A DNA stretch of 59,122 nucleotides from Candidatus Colinaster scatohippi. GTDB taxonomy: Bacteria; Bacillota; Clostridia; Lachnospirales; Lachnospiraceae. Both the position numbers and the translations under genes were made by a program. Below, in pieces: positions 44,675 to 53,131 of this stretch. The stretch spans positions 1 to 59,122 of the forward strand of contig JAGHUN010000019.1 in the NCBI GenBank assembly GCA_018064805.1, in the 5' to 3' direction. Every line of letters begins with the position of its first letter. Position 1 is the stretch's first letter. The notes beneath the pieces were generated by a model that had not been told where the DNA came from, ran no database searches, and saw only the letters and a program-made list of their open reading frames with translations.

Positions 44675-45343
44675 TTATGATTTATGACGCTTTGCGTAAT
44701 CCGCTCTTAAAGGTGCACAGCATGCATATACAGCACGATTAGCATCATCCTTGCTTTTTGCCCTTCTAACTGCAGACGTTGCCCGAGACATCACCATATA
44801 ATTGAGGGATGTTCCCATGCTGTCACACTCATAATTGACAGCCCTGTCAGCATCTATTCCAAAACGTCCTGCAACAGCTATTGCATCAATATTAGCTCCC
44901 AGGAAAAGGAATTCCCATCCACGCTTATTCTTAGCTTTCTCTACCATCTTTTTAATTTTATCATATGTATACTTATGGCTTGCATTCTCCATTCCGTCCG
45001 TAGTTATAATAAAAAGTGTCTTCTCAGGTCTGTCCTCTTCCTTTAAACTGTTATGAACTACCTTAATGTGATGAATGGCACCACCAATTGCATCAAGAAG
45101 TGCTGTACACCCTCTCACGTAATACTGTTTATCAGTCATTGGCTGTATCTTACCAACCGGGATTCTGTCATATAATACTTCTGATTTATCATCAAAAAGT
45201 ATGGTTGAAATATATGCTTCTCCCTCTTCACGTGCCTGTTCCTCAAGCATTGAGTTAAACCCACCAATTGTATCGGCTTCAAGCCCTCTCATGGATCCGC
45301 TTCTGTCTAAAATAAAAACTACTTCTGTTAATCCTTTACGCAT
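44675..45343 (-). CDS. vWA domain protein
   Basis: 222 residues, a single von Willebrand A domain. The MIDAS motif DRSGSM is at residues 13-18; the other metal residues are the threonine in CTALLDAIGG and the aspartate in TTDGMEN. No signal peptide. It resembles TerY-like cytosolic vWA proteins that work with kinases or phosphatases, but the pairing is inference. RBS AAGGAGGG. It lies 105 bases downstream of the macro-domain gene on the same strand. Confidence 0.93.
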   Translation of the reverse strand: MRKGLTEVVFILDRSGSMRGLEADTIGGFNSMLEEQAREEGEAYISTILFDDKSEVLYDRIPVGKIQPMTDKQYYVRGCTALLDAIGGAIHHIKVVHNSLKEEDRPEKTLFIITTDGMENASHKYTYDKIKKMVEKAKNKRGWEFLFLGANIDAIAVAGRFGIDADRAVNYECDSMGTSLNYMVMSRATSAVRRAKSKDDANRAVYACCAPLRADYAKRHKS

Positions 45344-45448
45344 AACTACATGCCCTCCTTATTAAAATCACTTTATGTGAAATACCTTATAGGCACAGTA
45401 TACAGAAATAATTTTTATTACCGGTCTCCCACGAGGCGACCTTACATA

Positions 45449-46744
45449 TTATTTAATTATGCATGGAAGACCATGCTCCTCTAACTGAATATCCAGTTCA
45501 ATCATGTCATATATTTCATTCTCAATAAAATATGAGAAAATAATATCTGTCTTATCGCATGGCGACAGGGCATAACCTGCTCTGGCAAGTAAATCCTTGG
45601 TCTCATCAAGATTGAGCTTTGCCCCTACACACAGACACATAGCTGTCAGTTTTTCAGGGTGATGACTAGGATTATTTTTAATCTTTGAAAATACCTTTTT
45701 ATCAATAATTGCACGCTTATACACTTCTGCATTTTCCATGTTTTTATCATGTATCAGATATAACAAATACTCAGAAAAAGTATCCGTGCGATGCCTCATC
45801 CTCTCTTCAAGCTTACTTTCATGCGCCTCATCAAAAAAGGCTGGCATAAAAGTCGCCTGTTCCTTCGCATCCAACCTAGGCGCTGCACTTAATGGAGGTG
45901 ATACTTTATCCTCAACATATGGCTTCGGTTCTGCTGCCACAGGTGCAGATAACGAAAATCCAAAGTCATCATTATTGCTATGCTTATCTTCTGAAGATAT
46001 TAGTCTCGAACTCTTTCGTGCATTATCACGACCTCGCCCACGCTTCGGTTCAGATAACCTTGTTGCAAACAATTTCCCCTCACGCGTTTGCTTTGGCTTA
46101 CGACTTGGAGCTGGTGCTGACATTTCCGACGTAATGGTGTCCGTATAATCCGTTTTTCGCGGAGAATACGGCGCGTATGTCCTAAAATCTGTGAGTTGCT
46201 CCTTCCTCTCGACCACATAATTATGATCGATATACTCTTCCAGTCCCGGATACAACCTCTTTCCAAGCGCTGTGGACGTATCATCAAATACTACCAGATA
46301 CACCATCATGCAACTAGTTAGTAGAAAAGCATTAATCTCATCTACCGCAATTCGCATTCCCTCTTCTTTGGGATAACCCAAGCTACCAGTTGAAATTAAA
46401 GGAAATGCGATTGAACTAATCTTGTATTCTGCCGCAAGTGCCAGACTTTTACGGTAACACTGTCTAAGCTTTTCTTCCTCCTCTGACTGACCATCCATAT
46501 ATTTAGGACTAACTGCATGAACAATATATCTTGCTCCCAGATTAAATCCCGGAGTAATGAATACTTCCCCCTCAGGAACACTGCCTATTTTTTCCCGTCT
46601 ATATTTTAATAGTTCATCATATCCGGCAGCATTATATATTGCTGTATCACATCCGGCACCAACAGCCGGCAGCGAGTTAGCAGTATTAACAATAGCTTCT
46701 GTATGCATCCCAGTAATATCATTACGAACAACCTTTAATGGCAT
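45449..46744 (-). CDS. Macro domain protein with HTH-like C-terminus
   Basis: 431 residues. The macro domain (about 1-165) shows VNTANSLP (adenine/ribose contact), GAGCDTAIYNAAG and PLISTGSLGYP (phosphate loop), features of ADP-ribose binding or deacetylating/de-ADP-ribosylating enzymes. A long Pro/Arg/Lys/Ser disordered linker (190-300) leads to a C-terminal domain (about 325-431) with EVYKRAI, LNLDETKDLLARAGY, LSPCDKTDIIFSYFIEN, IYDMIELDIQLEEHG. That domain aligns by eye to the small protein next to the kinase at 34347. So the protein could link ADP-ribose recognition with a kinase pathway (inference). RBS GAGGTGG; 16 bases after the PfkB gene. Confidence 0.85.
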   Translation of the reverse strand: MPLKVVRNDITGMHTEAIVNTANSLPAVGAGCDTAIYNAAGYDELLKYRREKIGSVPEGEVFITPGFNLGARYIVHAVSPKYMDGQSEEEEKLRQCYRKSLALAAEYKISSIAFPLISTGSLGYPKEEGMRIAVDEINAFLLTSCMMVYLVVFDDTSTALGKRLYPGLEEYIDHNYVVERKEQLTDFRTYAPYSPRKTDYTDTITSEMSAPAPSRKPKQTREGKLFATRLSEPKRGRGRDNARKSSRLISSEDKHSNNDDFGFSLSAPVAAEPKPYVEDKVSPPLSAAPRLDAKEQATFMPAFFDEAHESKLEERMRHRTDTFSEYLLYLIHDKNMENAEVYKRAIIDKKVFSKIKNNPSHHPEKLTAMCLCVGAKLNLDETKDLLARAGYALSPCDKTDIIFSYFIENEIYDMIELDIQLEEHGLPCIIK

Positions 46745-46760
46745 AAATCCACCTCATTCC

Positions 46761-47678
46761 CTACTGAAGCCCGAATTCCTCAGGGCGGAACCTTGGACAC
46801 ACATTCTCTTTCGTGCTAATGACAGAGGCCGACAATCTTGTTCCTATTTCACATGACTCCCTAAGACTCTTGCCATAAGTAATTCCTGCTGTTACACCTG
46901 AGAAAAATGCATCTCCGGCTCCGGTTGTATCTATTACATCAACCTTATGAGCTTTGCATATTCCCAATTCACCGCTCTCTGAATAATATACTGCCCCCTT
47001 AGCACCCATAGTTACAATCATTTTGCTGATTCCTGCCCTCTTAGACAAATCCGGCAGTTTCTCCATCAACTGTTCCGGTTCAAGCGAATCCATCTCCTGA
47101 ACAAAAAGCATTCCGGCCTCCTGCTGATTACATACAAAACAATCTAACTTCTGGAAGAAATCTCTTCTTTCAAGCGCAATTGACATATTGGAAATAACTG
47201 CAAATACCTGCTTATTATACTTTTCAGCTAATCTAAAGACCTCTTTTACAACATCCTTTTCCAGATCCAGTTCCAGTGCCACACTGTCAGCCTGCGATAT
47301 AATCTCATCACCATGCTCTAAAAGGATATTATAAATCGGCTGCAAATCCGGCCTCTTGGATATCGAACCAGCCAAATTACCGGTATGATCAAAAAGTGCA
47401 AGCCACACTCCCATGCCGTCCTTAGTCTGTTTAACATATGTTGTATCAACTTTATGGCGATTTAACTTATTAATTACATCAAGTCCGGCTCCATTATCGT
47501 CAACAAGACTGACAAACATAGGTCTGAGTTCAATATTGGCAATATTTTCTACAACATTTCTCGCCACACCACCATGAACCTGTTCTATATTCCCCGCATT
47601 TCTTCCATCCGGAATATACTGTCCCAAAGGATATCCTTTAATATCAACAAAGGTTGAACCAATTACTACTATTCCCAT
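46761..47678 (-). CDS. PfkB-family sugar kinase
   Basis: 305 residues. PfkB marks: GSTFVDIKG opening with G-G (VHGGVARNVVENIANI) and signature DTTGAGDAFFSGV near the C-terminus, with catalytic D. Similar to pseudouridine kinase/ribokinase members, which phosphorylate nucleosides or sugars. The substrate is not readable. It lies 12 bases downstream of the hydrolase gene and 16 upstream of the macro-domain gene. RBS AGAGGAGG. Confidence 0.93.
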   Translation of the reverse strand: MGIVVIGSTFVDIKGYPLGQYIPDGRNAGNIEQVHGGVARNVVENIANIELRPMFVSLVDDNGAGLDVINKLNRHKVDTTYVKQTKDGMGVWLALFDHTGNLAGSISKRPDLQPIYNILLEHGDEIISQADSVALELDLEKDVVKEVFRLAEKYNKQVFAVISNMSIALERRDFFQKLDCFVCNQQEAGMLFVQEMDSLEPEQLMEKLPDLSKRAGISKMIVTMGAKGAVYYSESGELGICKAHKVDVIDTTGAGDAFFSGVTAGITYGKSLRESCEIGTRLSASVISTKENVCPRFRPEEFGLQ

Positions 47679-47690
47679 TTTATCCTCCTC

Positions 47691-48395
47691 TTAGTCTTTC
47701 ATTGACTTAACAAATTCTTCAAATATCCTGCGTTGTATATAATCATCCTGAAATGAAAATTCCGGATGCCATTGAACAGCCCAGAAAAATTTCTTATCTT
47801 CTCTGTACACACCTTCTATCAATTCATCTTCTGATATAGCCATTACTGACAACTTCGGTGCCAGTTTCTTTACTGCCTGATGATGATAACTGTTGACATC
47901 TATGGTTGAATTTCCAACCAAATTATGCAACGGAGTTCCCTCAATAATATTAACCTTATGCACCGGTATATTATATGGAGCACTCTGATGATGTTCAATT
48001 GTCGACTCATACTGGGTTGGCAAATCCTGGTAAAGCGTTCCCCCAAGTGCAGCATTAATGAATTGAATTCCTCTGCAAATGCCGAGCACCGATTTGTCCT
48101 TTTCCAGGCAGATTCTAAGTGCCGTCTTTTCCATATTATCACGGATCTCACAGCTTACTACACTTTCATTTACCGGTTCTTCTCCATATACATTGGGCGA
48201 TACATCATGACCTCCTGTAAATAATACTCCCTGAACCATATCCATAAGCTGACATATCTCTTCTTCATCGTCCGTCAAAGGAAAAATTAGTGGAATACCC
48301 CCCGCTTCCCGTATGCCATCAGCATATCCGGGTAACATCCATATGCTATCTTTTTCGTCATCCCATAACGGAATTAATCCTATAACCGGTCTCAT
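47691..48395 (-). CDS. Gamma-glutamyl-gamma-aminobutyrate hydrolase family (peptidase C26)
   Basis: About 234 residues from ATG 48395 with TTGGAG upstream. A class I glutamine amidotransferase-like fold: catalytic nucleophile C in GICRGIQFINAALGG, His in WHPEF and adjacent Glu. GGHDVSP is the family's N-terminal mark. Members such as PuuD cleave gamma-glutamyl amides (polyamine breakdown). No other polyamine gene is near; the substrate is thus open. Overlaps none; 19-base gap to the Rpn-like gene upstream. Confidence 0.92.
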   Translation of the reverse strand: MRPVIGLIPLWDDEKDSIWMLPGYADGIREAGGIPLIFPLTDDEEEICQLMDMVQGVLFTGGHDVSPNVYGEEPVNESVVSCEIRDNMEKTALRICLEKDKSVLGICRGIQFINAALGGTLYQDLPTQYESTIEHHQSAPYNIPVHKVNIIEGTPLHNLVGNSTIDVNSYHHQAVKKLAPKLSVMAISEDELIEGVYREDKKFFWAVQWHPEFSFQDDYIQRRIFEEFVKSMKD

Positions 48396-48414
48396 AAGCA
48401 AGTTCTCCAATCAA

Positions 48415-49236
48415 TTAGTTATTCATCTTAAGTTCTACCTGTATATTATAGTCTTTCCCAAGTCTCTGCTCAGCAATCTCTTTAGTTATAATGCCTTCTC
48501 TTACCAGCTCTATTATTGCTTCTTCACGCCCTTCTTCACGCCCCAATCTATAACTACTGCGCATATCCATTTCAACTTTTTCTCTGGCTTCACACTGCTG
48601 TCTGATTTTTTCTTCCTCTGATAAATTAGCTAACGTAACTATCATTTTATTCATCACCTCCACCGTTCCTACCAACTGACGAAGCTCATCCATTGTCTTC
48701 GCCTTAAAAATTCTAGCCCAATGCGCAAGTTCTTTTTCATTCTCACGAGCCAAACCAATATTAGTCAAATCAAGAATTCTAAAACTAAGCTTATCTGTAT
48801 ATAATCTACCTGTGCGAATATTAATTAACTTATATTCTGAATAAAACTCCGGATTATCCTTGAAAAGGGTAAAATTAAGAATTCCTATGTGATAGGTTCT
48901 CTTTAGCCTATTGTAATCCTCTCCGGACTTAATTCTGTCAAATGCCCTGGACCAATACAACAGCGAACGTTCCGGCCAATCCCCTTTGTTCTCAAGCTGC
49001 ATCTCAATATTGACAATATCACACTCATTAAGAATCAACTTAACATCCAGAATACAGTCTTTAGAGTCTATACTCTTACCTAACTCAATAGGGTTAACAA
49101 TCTTACACGTTGTTATACTCGATTCTTCAATACCAAGAAGTGTTGCCACCAAATTAACTAGCACCTCATGATTTTCCTGAAGTACTGCCTTGAACATATA
49201 GTCGTTCATCATCCCATAAAATTTCTTTTCTTCCAT
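48415..49236 (-). CDS. Rpn family PD-(D/E)XK nuclease (transposase-like)
   Basis: 273 residues. N-terminal PDDEXK_2 domain (about 1-200) starting YGMMNDYMFKAVLQ, with the D...E-X-Q core in CILDVKLIL and IVNIEMQLENKGDW. The tail is charged (EEEKIRQQCEAREKVE, then RLGREEGREEAI, EIAEQRLG), typical of Rpn/recombination-promoting nucleases. These multicopy proteins stimulate RecA-independent recombination and may be selfish. It lies at the head of the PfkB/macro gene run. RBS AAAGGAGG. Confidence 0.92.
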   Translation of the reverse strand: MEEKKFYGMMNDYMFKAVLQENHEVLVNLVATLLGIEESSITTCKIVNPIELGKSIDSKDCILDVKLILNECDIVNIEMQLENKGDWPERSLLYWSRAFDRIKSGEDYNRLKRTYHIGILNFTLFKDNPEFYSEYKLINIRTGRLYTDKLSFRILDLTNIGLARENEKELAHWARIFKAKTMDELRQLVGTVEVMNKMIVTLANLSEEEKIRQQCEAREKVEMDMRSSYRLGREEGREEAIIELVREGIITKEIAEQRLGKDYNIQVELKMNN

Positions 49237-49298
49237 TTATGCCTCCTTTGAAAAATCGCAGGAGCCATATCGTTCCATTTTCCAATAAACTCCCGCCT

Positions 49299-49316
49299 TT
49301 ATTAATGTTAATAAAA
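49299..49316. promoter_or_regulatory. Perfect dyad upstream of Rpn nuclease gene
   Basis: TTTATTAATGTTAATAAA, two 8-base arms around TG. It may be an operator. The rest of the gap 49237-49384 is AT-rich without a gene or RNA that I see. Confidence 0.35.
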
Positions 49317-49384
49317 GCATGAATTTCTTAGAATAATAGACTTGATTCTGACATGATTCATTTACTGAACCATAATAGATTAGA

Positions 49385-49427
49385 AAAAATATGCTTTGGT
49401 GAAATTATAACATACTCACCAAAGCAT
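49385..49427 (-). terminator. Terminator of the PcfJ/VirD4-like run
   Basis: ATGCTTTGGTGA (49391-49402) pairs perfectly with TCACCAAAGCAT (49416-49427), 12 bp; minus-strand ATTTTTTC follows. Confidence 0.92.
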
Positions 49428-49494
49428 TGAATCAATTTGCGAAAATTTAATAATTATAGAATCGGTTGTCCAAAATACTCCATATGTGTCCATC

Positions 49495-50238
49495 TCATCC
49501 TAATTTCAACAGTCTTTCAGCGTTACCAACGCATATATCATCAATATATTCCTTATCATAATTAGAATAGAGATAATCCACATATTCTACAACTTTTGCA
49601 GGGCGACGTTCCACGTCATGTGCATCTGTTCCTACGAAATCTATCATTTTCTCTTTGACCAGTCTTCTGGCCATTTGATTCATTTCATTCTCCCATGCAG
49701 TATTCTCATAAAACAAATCGCAGAGATTTAATTGAAAGAGGCATCCAATATTCTTTAATTCCATCAATTCCTCAAACGTCAATCCATAACGTTCTACATG
49801 TGCTATAACCGGTATGTACCCGGCTTCAAACAGTGCCTCCATTGCAGGAATAACTTCCTGCAATGTAATTCCACCCATATAGAACTCAATCAGAACCAGA
49901 TTAGTATTATTCAATGTTGGATATTTTTCTCTTTTTAATTTTTTAATAATCGCCTTAATGGATTCATCGGAATCATAATAGATTTCCGCACCCAGAAATA
50001 ATTCAAGATTAATCTCTTGATCTCTGCACCATTCCCTAATTGCATCCATATTCTTCCTGATACGCGATAGCTTATTATAATTATAACTATCCGCATGAGG
50101 TGTAAAAAACAGATATCGTACTCCCTCTTCATATGCCATACGAAGCATTTGCCTGGTCATTTCCAAATCTGTTGCGCCATCATCAAGTGCGGGTAAAATA
50201 TGCGTATGTATGTCAACGATGGACCCCATATCATTCAT
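49495..50238 (-). CDS. CpsB/CapC-type PHP tyrosine phosphatase
   Basis: 247 residues. PHP motifs: DIHTHILPALDDGA (I), FTPHAD (II), VIAHVERY (III) and GTDAHDVERR (IV). This is the CpsB/YwqE family that dephosphorylates tyrosine kinases of capsule synthesis with metal ions. No capsule gene or tyrosine kinase is visible here, so the target is open. It is the last gene before the terminator, 54 bases downstream of a YD-type protein gene. RBS AGAGGCT. Confidence 0.92.
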   Translation of the reverse strand: MNDMGSIVDIHTHILPALDDGATDLEMTRQMLRMAYEEGVRYLFFTPHADSYNYNKLSRIRKNMDAIREWCRDQEINLELFLGAEIYYDSDESIKAIIKKLKREKYPTLNNTNLVLIEFYMGGITLQEVIPAMEALFEAGYIPVIAHVERYGLTFEELMELKNIGCLFQLNLCDLFYENTAWENEMNQMARRLVKEKMIDFVGTDAHDVERRPAKVVEYVDYLYSNYDKEYIDDICVGNAERLLKLG

Positions 50239-50292
50239 AATTATAGCCTCTTTTCAATGCACAGTTTGAAATACATTCTATACGCATATACG

Positions 50293-51237
50293 TTATATTC
50301 CTTCATAATAATATAGCGTACGGAATTCTGCATTTACACAATCCTCTTCATCGTATCTTATTGCATTTTCTTCCATCAAAAGCCCCTGATTATCATAGGT
50401 GTAGTCTGTAATTAACCTGCCGGTAATTTTATTTTCATACTCTCCTGTTTCCCAATTGTAATTTAATGAATAATCAGTTCTCTCTTCATTAAGCAGACTG
50501 TCATCATTATTATATCTATAATTACAAACGAGTAATGTCGAGTTATGACTGTCCTGGATTACCGATATGATATTGTCATGCTCATCATACTTATAGGTAT
50601 AATCATATGCTGATTGTTGAAGATTATTTCCAGTCCTCTCGATACTCTCTGCATAATGCTTAATTCTGACATTAATCTCATTTCCATGACTATCATATTC
50701 CTTAGTTTCTTCCCAGGCATATTGAGGGTCCGGTGGTCTGTGTACCACAACAATACATTTGGGACTTTTTCTAATATACTCTGCTGTATTTACACTATTT
50801 ATGCTATTTTCACCATCATCAAGATGATACTCACTTTTTATTTCTCTTCCATACTTGTCATATGTGAATAAATTATGTTCACTAAATTCTGAATAATACT
50901 GCTCATCTATATTATAAGACCCATCGTCCTTGTATGTATAAGATAAAGTCTGCCACAACTCATTAGTATTCCCAGAATTATTCGAACAATTGTATGCCTG
51001 TCTCCGTATTATTCGATTAAACTCATCATACTCATAATATATGACCCTTGATATTTCCCCATTCAAGTATTGTTCCTCAGCAACTAACAATGGAGTGTTA
51101 TATACATTATCTTCATTCACCAACTGACCATTAGGGAGTTTAACAACCAAATCGCTCTCCCCCCTGGGATTAAAATAATGCACAATTATCACCATAAGTG
51201 CAATAACCAGTACACATGAAATCACCCTTTTCCTCAT
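50293..51237 (-). CDS. Membrane-anchored YD-repeat-like protein 1
   Basis: 314 residues. One N-terminal hydrophobic segment (about 5-22), then VKLPNGQLVNEDNVYNTPL, and at least six Tyr-Asp strand motifs such as YEYDEFNRIIR and YTYKYDEHDNIISV, as in RHS/YD-repeat proteins. The number is small, so it is not a toxin of full Rhs type. It is a paralog of the neighbouring gene (same PNG.LVNE motif), so the pair arose by tandem duplication. Probably outside the membrane. RBS GGAGGT. Confidence 0.8.
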   Translation of the reverse strand: MRKRVISCVLVIALMVIIVHYFNPRGESDLVVKLPNGQLVNEDNVYNTPLLVAEEQYLNGEISRVIYYEYDEFNRIIRRQAYNCSNNSGNTNELWQTLSYTYKDDGSYNIDEQYYSEFSEHNLFTYDKYGREIKSEYHLDDGENSINSVNTAEYIRKSPKCIVVVHRPPDPQYAWEETKEYDSHGNEINVRIKHYAESIERTGNNLQQSAYDYTYKYDEHDNIISVIQDSHNSTLLVCNYRYNNDDSLLNEERTDYSLNYNWETGEYENKITGRLITDYTYDNQGLLMEENAIRYDEEDCVNAEFRTLYYYEGI

Positions 51238-51263
51238 ATATCCTATACCTCCAACTCAAGAGA

Positions 51264-52058
51264 TTACTCCTCCGCATATGTGTAAGTAGTAACATACTGT
51301 TTTTCTATATCACCAAGCCTATTGAAACGCATAGATTTCTTCTCAACAACTCTTCCTTCATCATATGTATATTCCTCTATGCGATACTGGTGCTCTTCTT
51401 CTTTTCCCCATATAAATTTTTCTACTAAAATATTACCATCTGAATCATACTCATATTCATAGTTATACTTTTCAAAATGTCCCAGAGTTGTTATAGACAC
51501 ACTACTGCTCACATCACCAAGGATATTAAAAGTTTCTCTTCCAACTAAAAAACCATTCTCAAGACGCCTTATATAATACCGATTCCCATTCCAATATCTT
51601 GATATCGCACAAAGCCTGGCTTTTTTTTCGTTAAAATCATCTGCAACATACATTCTGTCCTGGTTATCATATATACAAATTGTGCTATTCACATCATTGT
51701 ATTTATGCTCAAAAAATGTGCCATCCTCACCCAAAATAAACTCTTTTGTTGAAAAACATTCGTACATATCTTTTGATTCAATATATGAATATTCCGTCTC
51801 CTTTGTGATGCGATTATAGCTATCATACTCATATTCTATCAGCCCAATCTTCCTATTTTCATTCTCTTCCACCTCCTCTTCTGATATAAGCAATGGAGTC
51901 TCATGGATTAGGTATTCATTTACCAGTTCACCATTAGGGAGTTCTACAATAGTTTCTTCCGGCTTGCTTCCAAACAAAAGAATAACTATTACCGGACTCA
52001 CCAACAATAAAAGAACAACTAAAATCAAGCAAACTGTAATGATAACTTTTTTCTTCAT
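51264..52058 (-). CDS. Membrane-anchored YD-repeat-like protein 2
   Basis: 264 residues, same plan as the neighbour: N-terminal membrane segment (about 5-28), VELPNGELVNEYLIHETPL, then YD-type strands (EYEYDSYNRITKE, YEYEYDSDGNILVE). Two or three fewer strands than the paralog. No catalytic motif. RBS AAGGAAGAAA. It lies between the acidic 333-residue protein and the paralog with gaps of 40 and 26 bases, in the same run as the VirD4-like gene. Confidence 0.8.
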   Translation of the reverse strand: MKKKVIITVCLILVVLLLLVSPVIVILLFGSKPEETIVELPNGELVNEYLIHETPLLISEEEVEENENRKIGLIEYEYDSYNRITKETEYSYIESKDMYECFSTKEFILGEDGTFFEHKYNDVNSTICIYDNQDRMYVADDFNEKKARLCAISRYWNGNRYYIRRLENGFLVGRETFNILGDVSSSVSITTLGHFEKYNYEYEYDSDGNILVEKFIWGKEEEHQYRIEEYTYDEGRVVEKKSMRFNRLGDIEKQYVTTYTYAEE

Positions 52059-52098
52059 AATCTTTCTTCCTTATAATAACTTAAATATTCTTTACGCA

Positions 52099-53100
52099 TT
52101 ATGGCCTTGAAACAATCACAAATATCTGTGCCATTTCCTGCATCCCAATCTGACTAATTGCCGTAATATGGGTTTTTCCATCAGCAAGATGGTTTGCTTC
52201 CATTATATCAGAAATTTTGCATAATTCTTCAATATAATCATCCGTTTGGGAATTTAATCTTACATGAATCCACCTCAAGCATTCATCATCGTTTACTCCC
52301 TCTAATAACGATCCCAGTAAATCAGCTGCTTCCTCATAATCATCATCGGAATGCGCAAGTGCATATGCATAATCATATCTCCTTCCCGGCGCAAAAAACT
52401 CGGCAATTTCAAAAGAACTAAGAGAAAGTGCATAATCAATGTTAAAACACTTATCAAAATCAGTTACCAACGCCTTTACTATATCTCCACAGCCTAAGTG
52501 CTCTTCCACGCAGATTGGCTCTTCTTTTTTCTTTTTCAACTTAGTTACCGACAATGCTATGTGGCCGCGCACTGCATCAAGAATATGCAGTCTTTTTAGT
52601 ACAACCGCTATTCTGTTGCCTTGCTCAAATTCGACATCGCCCATACACTTATCGGCCATAATAAATGACACATACATCCCTTTATCATCATATATGTGGC
52701 AAATTGGCCCAACCAAAAGAGCAACCGTACCTATTACTTCCGTATATTCCTTCTTATTCTTAAGCAGGCCACTTATTAGTTCAAATTCTGCCCCATATTT
52801 ACTAAAGTCACTGATTGCTTCATTTACCTTATCTATCTCTGCGCCAACTTCGGTATGTCTTAATTTTATCTTTTCCAGTAAAAATTCTCGCATATCCTTA
52901 TCTCTCATGGCCAATTCATACTCCTCCGGATCGCCAAATGGAAAATCCTCATCAAAGAGCAAGTCATCAGCCGGTTCACCCTTGCCATTCTTACCTTCTA
53001 TATATTCATCATCAATATCCTCATCCACATACTCAATTTCCATATACTCATCATCACGTTCTAAATTAATAGCATTAATGTCAACTCCCAATATATCCAT
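52099..53100 (-). CDS. Hypothetical acidic protein of PcfJ-linked run
   Basis: 333 residues. The first 70 are very acidic (YVDEDIDDEYIEG and LLFDEDFPFGDPEEYE). A helix (75-110) precedes a compact region (about 115-195: VALLVGPICHIYDDKGMYVSF, then AVVLKRLHILDAVRGHIALS) with a beta-barrel (OB-like) look. The end is helical. No family recognised. It follows the PcfJ-like gene by 31 bases and has AGGAGAGG before its ATG, so it is a real member of the run. Confidence 0.65.
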   Translation of the reverse strand: MDILGVDINAINLERDDEYMEIEYVDEDIDDEYIEGKNGKGEPADDLLFDEDFPFGDPEEYELAMRDKDMREFLLEKIKLRHTEVGAEIDKVNEAISDFSKYGAEFELISGLLKNKKEYTEVIGTVALLVGPICHIYDDKGMYVSFIMADKCMGDVEFEQGNRIAVVLKRLHILDAVRGHIALSVTKLKKKKEEPICVEEHLGCGDIVKALVTDFDKCFNIDYALSLSSFEIAEFFAPGRRYDYAYALAHSDDDYEEAADLLGSLLEGVNDDECLRWIHVRLNSQTDDYIEELCKISDIMEANHLADGKTHITAISQIGMQEMAQIFVIVSRP

Positions 53101-53131
53101 TTTCTATACCTCTCCTAACCATCACACCACG

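Noticed and set aside
48415-49236. Rpn protein as an insertion sequence
   Set aside because: No terminal inverted repeats or target duplications found; it is a domesticated-type nuclease gene in a run.
49495-50238. Capsule operon
   Set aside because: CpsB-like phosphatase alone; no kinase, glycosyltransferase or flippase nearby.
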